From Mycobacterium kubicae (GTDB taxonomy: Bacteria; Actinomycetota; Actinomycetes; Mycobacteriales; Mycobacteriaceae): a stretch of DNA of 64,000 nucleotides. The DNA is taken from contig NZ_CP065047.1 in assembly GCF_015689175.1 (NCBI RefSeq), forward strand, positions 2,976,001 through 3,040,000, in the 5' to 3' direction. The position numbers and the translations under genes are program-made. Positions 32,823-41,339 of the stretch are shown here, piece by piece. The notes under the pieces are model-generated. The model did not search any database, had not been told where the DNA came from, and saw only the letters and a program-made list of their open reading frames with translations. Numbering within the stretch: the stretch's first letter is position 1; every line of letters begins with the position of its first letter.

Positions 32823-33425
32823 GTGCCTCGCACCTCAGACGCGCGCACGCGCATTGTCGCTACGGCCGCTCGGCTGTTCCTGGAGCGCAGTTATCACGAT
32901 GTGGGCGTCGAAGAAATTTGCGCCGCAGCCGATGTCCGCAAAGGCAGCTTCTATCACTTCTTTCCCTCGAAAGCCGAACTGGCCAAGGCCGTTATCGACC
33001 TGCACACCGAGATCTTCCAGTCGCGTCTGAACAGCGATCCGGGCATGGCACCCGCTGTCAGGCTCGGTGCGATACCGGATGCCATTGGCGGGATCCAGGC
33101 AGCGTTGCATGCGCAATTCGGCCGCTTTGTGGGTTGTCCTTTCGGCAATCTCGCCGCCGAACTCGCAACGACCGACGAGGCCGTCCGTAGCCACCTGGCT
33201 GCGCGGCTGGCCGCCTTGGAGGAACAGCTGGCCACCACCTGCCGGGCAGCCGCCGGCGAGCAGGTGCTGCGCGGGGGAGTAGACCCAGATCAGTTGGCTC
33301 ACGCCATATTCGCGCACTATCAAGGGTTGATTTTGCTCGCCAAACTACATGGGTCGGACGTTTCCACCCTGCGACCCGCCCTGCGCGCCTTCATCGACGC
33401 ATTCGTGGCCGACCATTCCGCGTAG
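32823..33425 (+). CDS. TetR family regulator
   Basis: A 200-residue regulator. The helix-turn-helix is in the first 60 residues: DARTRIVATAARLFLERSY, then VGVEEICAAADVRKGSFYHFFPSKAE (shown in parts). The KGSFYHFF recognition helix is characteristic of the NemR-like subfamily. Conserved Cys residues (in VGCPFGNLAAEL and TTCRAAAGE) could sense electrophiles, which would fit a dehalogenation or reactive-carbonyl response. It diverges from the haloalkane dehalogenase. The start is GTG 32823, supported by the leaderless promoter. Confidence 0.88.
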   Translation: MPRTSDARTRIVATAARLFLERSYHDVGVEEICAAADVRKGSFYHFFPSKAELAKAVIDLHTEIFQSRLNSDPGMAPAVRLGAIPDAIGGIQAALHAQFGRFVGCPFGNLAAELATTDEAVRSHLAARLAALEEQLATTCRAAAGEQVLRGGVDPDQLAHAIFAHYQGLILLAKLHGSDVSTLRPALRAFIDAFVADHSA

Positions 33426-33472
33426 CCAGGGTCGCGCACACTCGTGCGCTACTTCTTGTCATACCGCGGTGC

Positions 33473-33478
33473 TATAAC
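33473..33478 (+). promoter_or_regulatory. -10 box for methyltransferase gene
   Basis: TATAAC ends six bases before the ATG at 33485 and no ribosome binding site is present, so the transcript is probably leaderless. TATAAC lacks the final T of TANNNT but is a strong -10 match. Confidence 0.45.
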
Positions 33479-33484
33479 CCAGCT

Positions 33485-34330
33485 ATGGCAGGTACGGGAC
33501 ACGTCATCACCCATGTTTCTGACACCGCACGGTGGACAGCTCTGCACCGCGCCACGGAGTCCGCACGCCCGGACGCCTTGTTCAGCGATCCGCTGGCCGC
33601 GCGTCTTGCCGGTGCGCAGGGTCAGGCAATCGTCGCTCACGTACCGCGCACGGCGCGCAATGGTTGGTGGCTCGTCGCCCGCACCAAGATCATCGACGAC
33701 ACCATCGCCCAGGCGATCGCCAACGGTTGCGACCGGGTGTTGAACTTGGCCGCAGGACTGGACACTCGGCCGTATCGCCTCGATTTACCCGCGGACCTGA
33801 CCTGGGTCGAGGCGGATCTGCCGCCGCTGCTATCGGAGAAGACCCAGCTGCTGGCCGATCAGAAGCCACGATGCCGGTTAGTCCGCACCGCCGTCGACCT
33901 GGCTGACCCCGCCGCCCGCGACGCCTTCTTCGATGATGCGCTCGACGGCTCGCGCAAAGCGCTGGTGTTGACCGAAGGCCTGCTGATGTACCTCGACGAG
34001 CGCGACGTCGTCGCACTTTCTCAAGCGATCCAACGCCCCGAGGTCACGTGGTGGATGCTCGACTTCGGCGGGCCAGGCCTGAAACGAATGATGAACAAGA
34101 AGATGGCTGGGATGCGGCAGAACGCACCCTTCAAATTCGCCCCCGACAATGGTTTGGCCTTCTTCGAAAGGCTGGGCTGGCGGGTGCTCGAGACCGAAGC
34201 GCTGCTGGGAGCGGCGCACCGATTTCGTCGCCTGCCCTTCTCCATGCGTCTTGCCGCGTGGTTGCCCCAACCCGACCCGCGACATCCCGGCCGCAGGCCG
34301 TGGAGTGCAGTGGCTCTGCTGACCAAATGA
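33485..34330 (+). CDS. class I SAM-dependent methyltransferase (leucine carboxyl methyltransferase-like)
   Basis: A 281-residue protein of the mycobacterial TIGR00027-type methyltransferase family. Recognisable parts are the N-terminal DTARWTALHRATESARPDALFSDPLAARL (in parts), the SAM motif VLNLAAGLDTRPYRLD, the acidic residue in TWVEADLP, and VLTEGLLMYLDE. The substrate is unknown; relatives are abundant in mycobacteria. It stands alone and is followed by a long gap with one small ORF. Confidence 0.85.
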   Translation: MAGTGHVITHVSDTARWTALHRATESARPDALFSDPLAARLAGAQGQAIVAHVPRTARNGWWLVARTKIIDDTIAQAIANGCDRVLNLAAGLDTRPYRLDLPADLTWVEADLPPLLSEKTQLLADQKPRCRLVRTAVDLADPAARDAFFDDALDGSRKALVLTEGLLMYLDERDVVALSQAIQRPEVTWWMLDFGGPGLKRMMNKKMAGMRQNAPFKFAPDNGLAFFERLGWRVLETEALLGAAHRFRRLPFSMRLAAWLPQPDPRHPGRRPWSAVALLTK

Positions 34331-34512
34331 ACGGGATCGGTGCCAGAGAGCCACACGCGATTCGGCTATCTCAGCGATGTAAGCGTCTGATTTCGAATTC
34401 ACGGCAAATTCTCATCTTCAGACACGGTTTGATCACAGCTTTGCTGGGAATCCTCGATCACAGAGCTGATCAACCGAGCGTGGCATTGCATGACCGAGAG
34501 GAGTTGACAATC

Positions 34513-34716
34513 GTGGCGAATGAAGCAGGGGCCAACGTGATTTATCTCCAATCGCACCCCCTCTGGGCTGCAGCGCAACGGCGTGAGCGTCAGCTGCAGG
34601 CTGCAATGCGACGCCACCCCTCGTTTGTCGGCCGGCAGCGCGCCGCAATGGCAGGTGAATTGCGCGCCGGTGGACGCGAGTTCTCCGGTTACTCGAGCGC
34701 CGACGCCCCGGCCTAA
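34513..34716 (+). CDS. possible small basic protein, function unknown
   Basis: A 67-residue frame from a GTG at 34513, with GAGAGGAG nine bases upstream, in a 519-base gap. It encodes a predicted helical, Arg/Ala-rich peptide (SHPLWAAAQRRERQLQAAMRRH). It has no recognisable domain. The good ribosome binding site is the main support. Elsewhere in the gap (34331-34512 and 34717-34849) I see nothing definite. Confidence 0.4.
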   Translation: MANEAGANVIYLQSHPLWAAAQRRERQLQAAMRRHPSFVGRQRAAMAGELRAGGREFSGYSSADAPA

Positions 34717-34849
34717 ATCTTTTCTCGACACTTTCCCGGCGTTCGCTGCGAACGATTGTTTACTTCGCGCAGTCGGATCGGCGCGAAGCTCGCGCCATTG
34801 GTTGGGCGTTCAACTCGTATTCTGATGCGGCCCACCGAGGGGAGCACAG

Positions 34850-35896
34850 ATGGCTCAGCCGCCCGCCACACACCGGGCTGTTTTCCCGGAGATTAGTTCT
34901 CGCGCCTGGGAGCATCCGGCGGACCGAACCGCCCTATCGGCGATGCGCCGACTCAAGGGCTTCGACCAGATGCTCAAACTGCTGTCCAACATGCTGCGGG
35001 AGCGTCAGCACCGACTGCTCTATCTGGCCAGCGCGGCCCGCGTGGGCCCGCGCCAGTTCGGTGATCTCGACGCGCTGCTCGATGAGTGCGTCGACGTCTT
35101 GGACGCGACGCACAAACCGGAGCTGTTCGTTGTGCAGTCGCCCATCGCCAATGCCTACACGATCGGAATGGATCAGCCCTTCATAGTGCTCACCTCGGGC
35201 TTGTATGACCTGATGACGCACGACGAAATGCGATTCGTCATCGGCCACGAACTGGGCCACGCCTTGTCCGGCCACGCGGTGTACCGCACGATGATGATGC
35301 ATTTGATGCGGCTGGCGGGATCACTCGGATTTGTCCCGGTCGGGGGTTGGGCGTTGCGAGCGATTGTCGCCGCGCTGCTGGAGTGGCAGCGCAAATCGGA
35401 GTTGTCGGGTGACCGAGCCGGCCTGCTTTGCGTGCAGGATCTGGACACCGCGATTCGAGTGGAGATGAAACTGGCCGGCGGTGACCGGCTCGACAAGCTG
35501 GACTCGGAAGCCTTTCTCGCCCAGGCCCGGGAGTATGAGCGATCCGGAGACATGCGCGACGGAGTGCTCAAGCTGCTCAACCTCGAATTGCAGACCCACC
35601 CGTTCTCGGTCCTGCGCGCAGCCGCCATCACCCAATGGGTGGACACCGGCGGCTACGGCAAGGTACTCGCCGGTGACTACCCACGACGCCTCGACGATGA
35701 CAACGCCTCGTTCACCGACGACATGGGCGAGGCGGCCCGACACTATCGGGACAATTTCGATCAGTCAGACGACCCGCTGATCAAGGGCATTCGCGACGGG
35801 CTCGGTGGCTTGGTCGACGGTGTGGGCCGTGCTGCCACCAGCGCCGCCGATTCCCTGAGTCGCAAGATCAACGAATGGCGACAGAACCCGAAATGA
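34850..35896 (+). CDS. M48 family zinc metalloprotease
   Basis: A 348-residue protein with the zinc motif HELGH at residues 133-137 (catalytic Glu134). The third zinc ligand is probably the Glu in SELSGDRAGLL near 184. Upstream, PIANAYTIG and PFIVLTSGLYD are typical of HtpX/Ste24-like proteases. A hydrophobic stretch at about 142-170 (MHLMRLAGSLGFVPVGGWALRAI in part) may be membrane-associated. The C-terminal 100 residues are charged. It may act on membrane proteins; the target is unknown. ATG is 15 bases after a GAGGGGAG stretch. Confidence 0.88.
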   Translation: MAQPPATHRAVFPEISSRAWEHPADRTALSAMRRLKGFDQMLKLLSNMLRERQHRLLYLASAARVGPRQFGDLDALLDECVDVLDATHKPELFVVQSPIANAYTIGMDQPFIVLTSGLYDLMTHDEMRFVIGHELGHALSGHAVYRTMMMHLMRLAGSLGFVPVGGWALRAIVAALLEWQRKSELSGDRAGLLCVQDLDTAIRVEMKLAGGDRLDKLDSEAFLAQAREYERSGDMRDGVLKLLNLELQTHPFSVLRAAAITQWVDTGGYGKVLAGDYPRRLDDDNASFTDDMGEAARHYRDNFDQSDDPLIKGIRDGLGGLVDGVGRAATSAADSLSRKINEWRQNPK

Positions 35897-35917
35897 GGGG
35901 CTCCTAGTGCGCTGGCC

Positions 35918-36763
35918 CTACCAGACGCGCACGTAGTCGACGAGCATCTGCGCGGGGTAGGTTCCGGGGCCCGGATCGCCACCGCCGGATCCGGCGACCG
36001 CTAGGTTGAGCACCGGGAAGACCTTGTAGCCGGGATTATTGAACGGCCAATCCGCCAGCGAGTTCGTCGCGACCGTGAAGTAGGGCTGGGCTCCGTCGGT
36101 GTAGTCCTGCCAGAAGCGCATGCCAGCGTCGTCCCACTGGACTCGCCAGGTATGCCAGGCGCTGTCCAACGAGATGTTGTGCGTCTTCCACTCGCTGCCG
36201 TTGGCCTTCGCGTGAACAGTCGTTGCCGAAGGCCAGCTGCCATTGCCATACCACTCGACAATGTCGATTTCGCCGTTGTTGTCACTGCCCAGCCACCAGG
36301 CAGGCCAGCAGCCGGCCGTCAGGCAGTCGAACTTGATACGGGCTTCCCAGGTGTGGCCGATGCCGCCCTCCCACGGGCTGAAGATTTTGCCCCCGTAGTA
36401 GGTGTTGCCGTCCTTGGCGGCACGGATGACAAGGTTGGAATTGCCGTCGAGGAAGACGTTCTGCCGGTCGTCTCGGTATTGCCCGACGTGCTCGGGCAAC
36501 TCCCAGTAGGTTGGGTCCTTGATCGTCTCGCGGGCCTTCGACACCGTCCATTTCGACGAATCGGGTGCCGAGCCGGCCGGCCCGTCGAACTCGTCGTGAA
36601 AGATGTAATTTCCGGAGGTACCGCTGGGCGCGGCCGGCAAGGGTCCGCGGTCCAATGGCCGGGGCGAGGCGTGGACTTTCGGCAGGGGAGCCGCGGCCAA
36701 TGCGGCGGAGCCGGTCATCAGGCCCGTCATCAAAAGCATGCGGCGACGATCCATTTCAGGCAT
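35918..36763 (-). CDS. secreted GH16 family endo-glucanase
   Basis: A 281-residue exported glycosidase. The N-terminus has a twin-arginine signal (MDRRRMLLMTGLMTGSAALA). The catalytic GH16 motif ExDxxE is GEIDIVEWYG, with both Glu residues and the Asp present. Substrate-site aromatics are abundant (TYWELPEHVGQYR, GKIFSPWEGGIGHTWE in part). It likely cuts beta-1,3-glucans or a related polymer, like Rv0315 of M. tuberculosis. I prefer the ATG at 36763 over a TTG at 36769. Confidence 0.88.
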   Translation of the reverse strand: MPEMDRRRMLLMTGLMTGSAALAAAPLPKVHASPRPLDRGPLPAAPSGTSGNYIFHDEFDGPAGSAPDSSKWTVSKARETIKDPTYWELPEHVGQYRDDRQNVFLDGNSNLVIRAAKDGNTYYGGKIFSPWEGGIGHTWEARIKFDCLTAGCWPAWWLGSDNNGEIDIVEWYGNGSWPSATTVHAKANGSEWKTHNISLDSAWHTWRVQWDDAGMRFWQDYTDGAQPYFTVATNSLADWPFNNPGYKVFPVLNLAVAGSGGGDPGPGTYPAQMLVDYVRVW

Positions 36764-36824
36764 TAGCAAGGCACCATAGCAGCCACCGCGAAGCTGGTTA
36801 AATTTCCGAGCGTTGCGGCGGTTG

Positions 36825-38027
36825 CTAGCCGGCGGCGGGTGGCTTCGTCATGAACGTCAGCCGGAACCCGTACGACGGAAGCTTGCGGCCGCCACTGCCG
36901 TTGACAAATCGGCCGAGTGATGGAGCCATCGGAAGATTCTTGGCGGCACCTTCTGCGGCGGCCGGGATAGCGGTCGCGTTGCCGAGACCTGCCACCCCCG
37001 AGGTGGTGGGGACATTGGCCGTGGTCCAGCCCGCCGGCACAGACAAGCCACCGATCGGGACCGCCTTGCCCAGATTCGCCGCCACGCCGCCCACACTGCC
37101 GCCGAGCTTCCCCGCTACGCCGGCAGCGGCTCGCCCGGCGGCCTGCGCCGCGTCCTCAGCGGCTTTGGCCGCGGGAGCCACGTCCTTGGCGAGATTCAGC
37201 AAGGCCGTGAAGCCGGCGGATTCGTTGGCGAAACCGATCGTCCCTTGCTCGAACGCCGCGATCGAGTTGACGTAGGGCGAGATGTACTTGGTGTAGAGCG
37301 GGACGATGTCATCGAACGGTGTGTTGGCCATGATCCATTGGTCGATCGCCGTGCCTTGGCCGTTCAGGGGCGCCGACAACGTCTTCAAAATGTCGCCGAC
37401 CCGCGGCATCAGCTGAGCCCCCAGCGCGTTGAGCTGCCCTTGGATGGCTTGGCCCTGGGCCTGCAAGACCGAGATCGCCTGATCGGCCAGGCCGCCCGGG
37501 TCCACCACCTCGGCCGGTTGCGGCAGTTCGGCCAGCTGCGTCGCCGCGGCCGAGTTGCCCGCATAGTTGTACATCGCCGCTGCATCTTGGGCCCAGAACT
37601 CGATGTACTGAGCCTCGGTGGCCGCGATGGCGGGGGTGTTCTGCCCGAAGAAGTTCGTCGCGACCAATACCGCCAGCAGTGCGCGGTTCGCCGCGATAAC
37701 GGGCGGCGGGATGCTCGCCGCAAAGGCCGCCTCGTAGGCGGCCGCGGCCGCGAAAGCCTGGCTTGCCGCCTCGGCGGCTTCCTCGGCGCTGTTCTGCAGC
37801 CACGCGATGAACGGAGTCACGGCGGCGACCAACGACGCCGACGCCGGGCCCACCCAGATGTTGCTGGTCAATCCGTCGATCACCGACTGATGACCCGCCG
37901 CGGCGGCTTGCAAGTCGTCGGACAATCCGCTCCATGCCGTCGCGGCGGCGAGAAGCGGACCCGCGCCTGGACCGGCATAGATGCGCCCGGAATTGATCTC
38001 GGGCGGCAACAAGCCATAGTCAACCAT
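36825..38027 (-). CDS. PPE family protein, SVP-type
   Basis: A 400-residue PPE protein. The first 180 residues are the PPE domain, beginning MVDYGLLPPEINSGRIY, with WVGPASASL carrying the WxG motif. The C-terminal part contains IDQWIMANTPFDDIVPLY, shared with its neighbour, and GGLSVPAGW, the SVP motif. Such proteins are exported by ESX-5 type systems with a PE partner and chaperone EspG. It follows the second PPE by 60 bases and has GGGGGATAAATCGC before the ATG. Confidence 0.93.
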   Translation of the reverse strand: MVDYGLLPPEINSGRIYAGPGAGPLLAAATAWSGLSDDLQAAAAGHQSVIDGLTSNIWVGPASASLVAAVTPFIAWLQNSAEEAAEAASQAFAAAAAYEAAFAASIPPPVIAANRALLAVLVATNFFGQNTPAIAATEAQYIEFWAQDAAAMYNYAGNSAAATQLAELPQPAEVVDPGGLADQAISVLQAQGQAIQGQLNALGAQLMPRVGDILKTLSAPLNGQGTAIDQWIMANTPFDDIVPLYTKYISPYVNSIAAFEQGTIGFANESAGFTALLNLAKDVAPAAKAAEDAAQAAGRAAAGVAGKLGGSVGGVAANLGKAVPIGGLSVPAGWTTANVPTTSGVAGLGNATAIPAAAEGAAKNLPMAPSLGRFVNGSGGRKLPSYGFRLTFMTKPPAAG

Positions 38028-38087
38028 GCGATTTATCCCCCTGAGCCCGGTGCTGGCCAGCCAGCAGCCGCAGCGGTGATCAGCCCG

Positions 38088-39284
38088 TTAACCGGCGGCC
38101 GGCGGTTTCGCCATGACCGACGGCTTGAACCCGTAGATCGGTTGATTGCGGCCGTAACCGCCTCCGTTGACGAACTGTCCGAACGGCGGAGCCATCGGGA
38201 AGCTGTTGGAACTTTCGGCGGCCGCCGGAATCGCGCTGGCTATGCCCGGATTGGTCGTGGCATGCCAGGGCACCCAGTTCGCCGGTGCCGACAGACCCCC
38301 GATCGGGATGGCCTTGCCGAGGCCGGCTGCCACGCCCCCGAGGTTGCCCGCAGCGCTGCTCGCTGCTTGCCCGGCGCTGGATGCGGCCGCCCCGGCCGCT
38401 GACGCCGCACCTTCTGCCGCCTTGGCCGCCGAGGCCGCGGGCTTGGCCAGGTTGGCGATAGCTGAGATACCGCTGCTGTTCTGACCGACGGACTGCGTTA
38501 CCTGAAGCATGGCGGCAAGGGAGTTGACGTACGGCGACAAGTACTTGCTGTAGAGCGGGACGATGTCGTCGAACGGGGTGTTGGCCATGATCCACTGGTC
38601 GATCGCCGTGCCTTGACCGTTCAGTGGCGACGACAGGGTCTTCAAGATGTCGCTGAACCGCGGCACCACCTGGGCACCGATGTTGTTCAGCTGCGTCTGG
38701 ACCGCCTGGCCCTGCGCCTTGAGAACAGCAATCGCCTGGTCAGCTACTCCCAACGGGTTCACCACCTCGGCGGGCGCCGGCAACTCGGCCAGCTGTGTCG
38801 CCGATGCCGACCGGGCCGCATAGGTGTACATCGCCTGCGAATCCTGAGCCCAGAATTCGGCGTACTGACCTTCGGTCTGGGCGATTGCCGGGCTGTTCTG
38901 CCCGAAGATGTTGGTGGAGACCAACTGCGACAGCAGTGCCCGGTTGGCGGCGATCAACGGCGGCGGGACGGTAGCAGCGAACGCGGTCTCGTATGCGGCT
39001 GCCGCCGCGCTCGCCTGAGTCGCGGCGTTCGCAGCCTCCTGAGCGCTGGTGCTCAGCCACTGGATGAAGGGGCTCACAGCGGTGACCAAAGACGCCGACG
39101 CCGGCCCGAGCCAGGGACCGGTGGTCAGCCCTTCGATCACCGAGGTGTGACCGGAGGCGGCGTCCTGCAGGTCTGCGGCCAACCCACTCCACGCCGCCGC
39201 GGCCTCGAGAAGCGAGCTTGCCCCCGGGCCCGCGTAGATGCGCGCCGAGTTGAGCTCAGGCGGCAACAGGCCGTAGTCAACCAT
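38088..39284 (-). CDS. PPE family protein, SVP-like
   Basis: A 398-residue PPE protein, paralogous to the one at 36825. It begins MVDYGLLPPELNSARIY, with WLGPASASL as the WxG motif. IDQWIMANTPFDDIVPLYSKY is shared almost exactly with the downstream copy. The SVP motif is degenerate here (GGLSAPANW). The C-terminal part is rich in Ala/Ser/Gly. A tandem duplication within the operon is likely. It follows the PE gene by 33 bases, and GGGGAGAACAAGCA precedes the ATG. Confidence 0.93.
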   Translation of the reverse strand: MVDYGLLPPELNSARIYAGPGASSLLEAAAAWSGLAADLQDAASGHTSVIEGLTTGPWLGPASASLVTAVSPFIQWLSTSAQEAANAATQASAAAAAYETAFAATVPPPLIAANRALLSQLVSTNIFGQNSPAIAQTEGQYAEFWAQDSQAMYTYAARSASATQLAELPAPAEVVNPLGVADQAIAVLKAQGQAVQTQLNNIGAQVVPRFSDILKTLSSPLNGQGTAIDQWIMANTPFDDIVPLYSKYLSPYVNSLAAMLQVTQSVGQNSSGISAIANLAKPAASAAKAAEGAASAAGAAASSAGQAASSAAGNLGGVAAGLGKAIPIGGLSAPANWVPWHATTNPGIASAIPAAAESSNSFPMAPPFGQFVNGGGYGRNQPIYGFKPSVMAKPPAAG

Positions 39285-39317
39285 TGCTTGTTCTCCCCTT
39301 GCCTTGGTGAGTCAGAG

Positions 39318-39617
39318 TCAGAGGCCGGCCGCGGCGTTAGCCGCTTCGGTCTCCGCGTAGGAACCCGCACTGGTGGCCAAGGTGGCGGCCAGCGCCGCCT
39401 GAATCCTGGCCGCTTGGGCGCTCAGTTCTTGGAACCGGGCACCGTGCGAGGCGAACTGCGCTGCGGTCAGAATGGAGACTTCATCTACGGCGGCGGGCAC
39501 GACGCCGGTGGTGGGCCCCGCCGCAGCGGCGTTACCAACGCTCAGCGCGGCGCCGATCGATTGAAGATTGCTGGCCGCCGCGGCCACAATCTCCGGATAC
39601 GTCTTGACGTAAGACAT
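39318..39617 (-). CDS. PE family protein
   Basis: A 99-residue PE protein consisting of the PE domain only. It begins MSYVKTYPEIVAAAASNL, with the two-helix hairpin and the export signal YAETE (YxxxE) near residue 86. It is the expected pairing partner of the downstream PPE proteins. GAAGGAAG lies just upstream of the ATG. A long dyad-rich gap precedes it and probably holds its promoter. Confidence 0.95.
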   Translation of the reverse strand: MSYVKTYPEIVAAAASNLQSIGAALSVGNAAAAGPTTGVVPAAVDEVSILTAAQFASHGARFQELSAQAARIQAALAATLATSAGSYAETEAANAAAGL

Positions 39618-39648
39618 GGGTCTTCCTTCGGGGACAGTGGTTCTTGGG

Positions 39649-39686
39649 TCAACACTCCGATGTGCCGTGTTGATATAGACGCTATA
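39649..39686 (-). promoter_or_regulatory. PE-PPE promoter region with two dyads
   Basis: TCAACA (39649-39654) and TGTTGA (39668-39673) are a dyad with a 13-base centre, directly followed by TATAG-ACG-CTATA (39674-39686), a perfect palindrome. The latter read leftward provides TATA-like -10 candidates 35-60 bases before the PE ATG. TCAACA/TGTTGA recurs at 39749. Confidence 0.5.
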
Positions 39687-39748
39687 AAGTTGCCGCCGAG
39701 CGATTCAAAGCGCGGATTCGACCGCAGTCGCCTGATCTTTGGGTTTGT

Positions 39749-39770
39749 TCAACACTCATGTTGATTTTTT
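39749..39770. promoter_or_regulatory. second TCAACA/TGTTGA dyad
   Basis: TCAACA-CTCA-TGTTGA is a perfect 6-base dyad with a 4-base centre, followed by a run of six T. It repeats the arms found at 39649 about 95 bases away, so it may be a second operator. A hairpin terminator for an upstream rightward gene is less likely since no such gene exists here. Confidence 0.45.
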
Positions 39771-40301
39771 CATCGGATCTTCACAGAGAACGGCGCGGTT
39801 AAGCGCTTTGCGCTGCGCGCGGTGCATTGCATCGATAACCGTGTGCTCGAGGCTCCCCAATCGGCTAACCCAACGGTCGCCGCCAACACGATGACCCGGG
39901 CCCATCTTGCGCCCCTCACCAGGGGTTTTTCCTGTCAGGGCAGCGTGCTATACGGACATCAGGCGTCGCTGCACGGCCGTTCGCGCCGGGCGATGTCCCG
40001 CGGGTCACCGTCATGGCGACGTTGCCGCGCGCTCACTGGGTCCGGTGCGCGAACGATTGCTGTCGCCAATCCGGTAGCTCGCACATCCAGCCTCGGTGAA
40101 GTAATTCGCGCAGCATGAATTAAATAAACATCATGTGAATGCGCCGCCTACTGCGCCCTAACCCGGGATTAGCAAGGGCTAAACTCACCGTGATTGTATT
40201 AGGTTTGTATGCGCCGTAATCGCCGTTGTGTTCCGCACCCCGGCGCCGAGGTGTGTCTTGTGCGTGACCATCTCGCGACCGCGACCGACGAAGCTCATTG
40301 C

Positions 40302-40538
40302 ATGACTGCGGTCGCGGTATTCCTGGCACTGGTCGCTGCATTGGGCACCGGTTATCACGCTGGGCGCCGAGCGGCGTCCACGCCGCGAAGCTGGAAGCGC
40401 AGAACCAGTCGGATGGCGCTGGGCAGGCAGGCGTTGACCCTGGTCGGGTTGGTCGCTGCCCGCCGCTGCCTGCAGACGCTACAGCGGAAGCCGCCCGGGC
40501 TCCTCCGCGGTGTAGCTGTGCGAAACCGGTTCGGCTAG
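40302..40538 (+). CDS. possible small membrane protein
   Basis: A 78-residue frame from an ATG at 40302. The N-terminus is hydrophobic (AVAVFLALVAALGTGYHAG) and would form one membrane helix. The rest is strongly basic (RSWKRRTSRMALGRQ, AARRC). It may be a real small membrane protein or a chance frame. It overlaps the end of the cutinase gene by four bases. No ribosome binding site is clear. Confidence 0.4.
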   Translation: MTAVAVFLALVAALGTGYHAGRRAASTPRSWKRRTSRMALGRQALTLVGLVAARRCLQTLQRKPPGLLRGVAVRNRFG

Positions 40539-41224
40539 AGCTTGCTCGCGACGAAATCGGCGGCTTGATTGGCCATGCCCGCATCGACATACGCGCTCGC
40601 GAGGTGTTGCGGCCAGTTCTCTTTCCACGTGTTGGGGTCGGCGGGGTTGCAGACGGGATCGGCACCGTGGCACAGCTCGATCGTTCTGTCGTTGTAGATG
40701 GGGTTGAAGTTGGTGATCGGCCCGACCCACTGACTTCCGTTGCCGAACAAGGCGACCGCGGCGACGTGCTCGTCGGTGCCGGCCGGCAGGGGGCTGTCGA
40801 AACCGAACGCGGACATGGGCACAGCAAGGACCACGTCGGTAACCGCGGCGCCCAGGGAGTAGCCGCCCAAGACGATGCGGGTGTTCGGGCAGTTGTTGAC
40901 GGTGTTCTGGATGTGCCGGCTCATGTCGTTGGCGCCAATGTCGATTTCGGTGTCAGCCGGATACCGGACCGCATACGTGCCCATGCTGCGGCCACCGATC
41001 TTGGAGCTCAGCGAATTGATAAAGGCATTGCCCAGCACTCCTGGTCCGGCCGATTCGAAACGGCCTCGGGCGAAAACCACCTCGACCTGGGGGCAACTCG
41101 CCGCGGCGGCCGACCGCACCGAGCCCGGCATCCCGGCCGGCAGCACTATGCCGGTGAGCTGCAGCGCAACGGCAGCCAGTACCGCGCCAACGGTGAACGA
41201 CTTCCGGTCGGGCAATGCGCGCAC
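40535..41224 (-). CDS. secreted cutinase-family serine esterase
   Basis: A 229-residue exported esterase. The N-terminus has a Sec signal peptide ending near AAAA-SCPQ (about residue 42). Cutinase features are FARGRFESAGPG, the catalytic Ser in GGYSLGAA, and conserved Cys/Asp in LCHGADPVCNP. The expected His lies in PQHLASAYVDAG. Such enzymes hydrolyse esters of cutin-like polymers or lipids; mycobacterial ones often act as lipases or phospholipases. Similar to the Culp family. Rightward and leftward neighbours are unrelated. Confidence 0.9.
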   Translation of the reverse strand: MRALPDRKSFTVGAVLAAVALQLTGIVLPAGMPGSVRSAAAASCPQVEVVFARGRFESAGPGVLGNAFINSLSSKIGGRSMGTYAVRYPADTEIDIGANDMSRHIQNTVNNCPNTRIVLGGYSLGAAVTDVVLAVPMSAFGFDSPLPAGTDEHVAAVALFGNGSQWVGPITNFNPIYNDRTIELCHGADPVCNPADPNTWKENWPQHLASAYVDAGMANQAADFVASKL

Positions 41225-41292
41225 ACGAAGATGGTAGCGATGCTTGGGAAAAAGTCCGGGCGATTCAAAGCATCACCGAGTCGTGAGTAAGG

Positions 41293-41304
41293 GGTATCGG
41301 TACC
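41293..41304. promoter_or_regulatory. GGTA-TCGG-TACC dyad before the rhodanese gene
   Basis: A short perfect inverted repeat in the 115-base gap between the cutinase and rhodanese genes, 36 bases before the latter's ATG. It may be an operator. It is short enough to be chance. Confidence 0.3.
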
Positions 41305-41339
41305 GAGACAGCCCAATCGTCTGTCGAGGGAGACCGCCA

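Larger units (their letters stand above)
39618..40301. other. 684-base intergenic region with dyads upstream of PE
   Basis: This is the longest gene-poor stretch in the window. The left 150 bases are unusually AT-rich and hold the dyads listed at 39649 and 39749. The right part (about 39800-40300) is GC-rich with only a weak Arg-rich frame. I see no tRNA, terminator with a clear stem or conserved RNA in it. Confidence 0.6.

Noticed and set aside
37245..39764. Long plus-strand frames opposite the PPE and PE genes
   Set aside because: Arg/Gly-rich low-complexity products with no motifs; the opposite strand encodes clear PE and PPE proteins.
39749..39770. Hairpin with T run read as an intrinsic terminator
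   Set aside because: No rightward gene ends before it; the arms recur at 39649, which fits an operator better.
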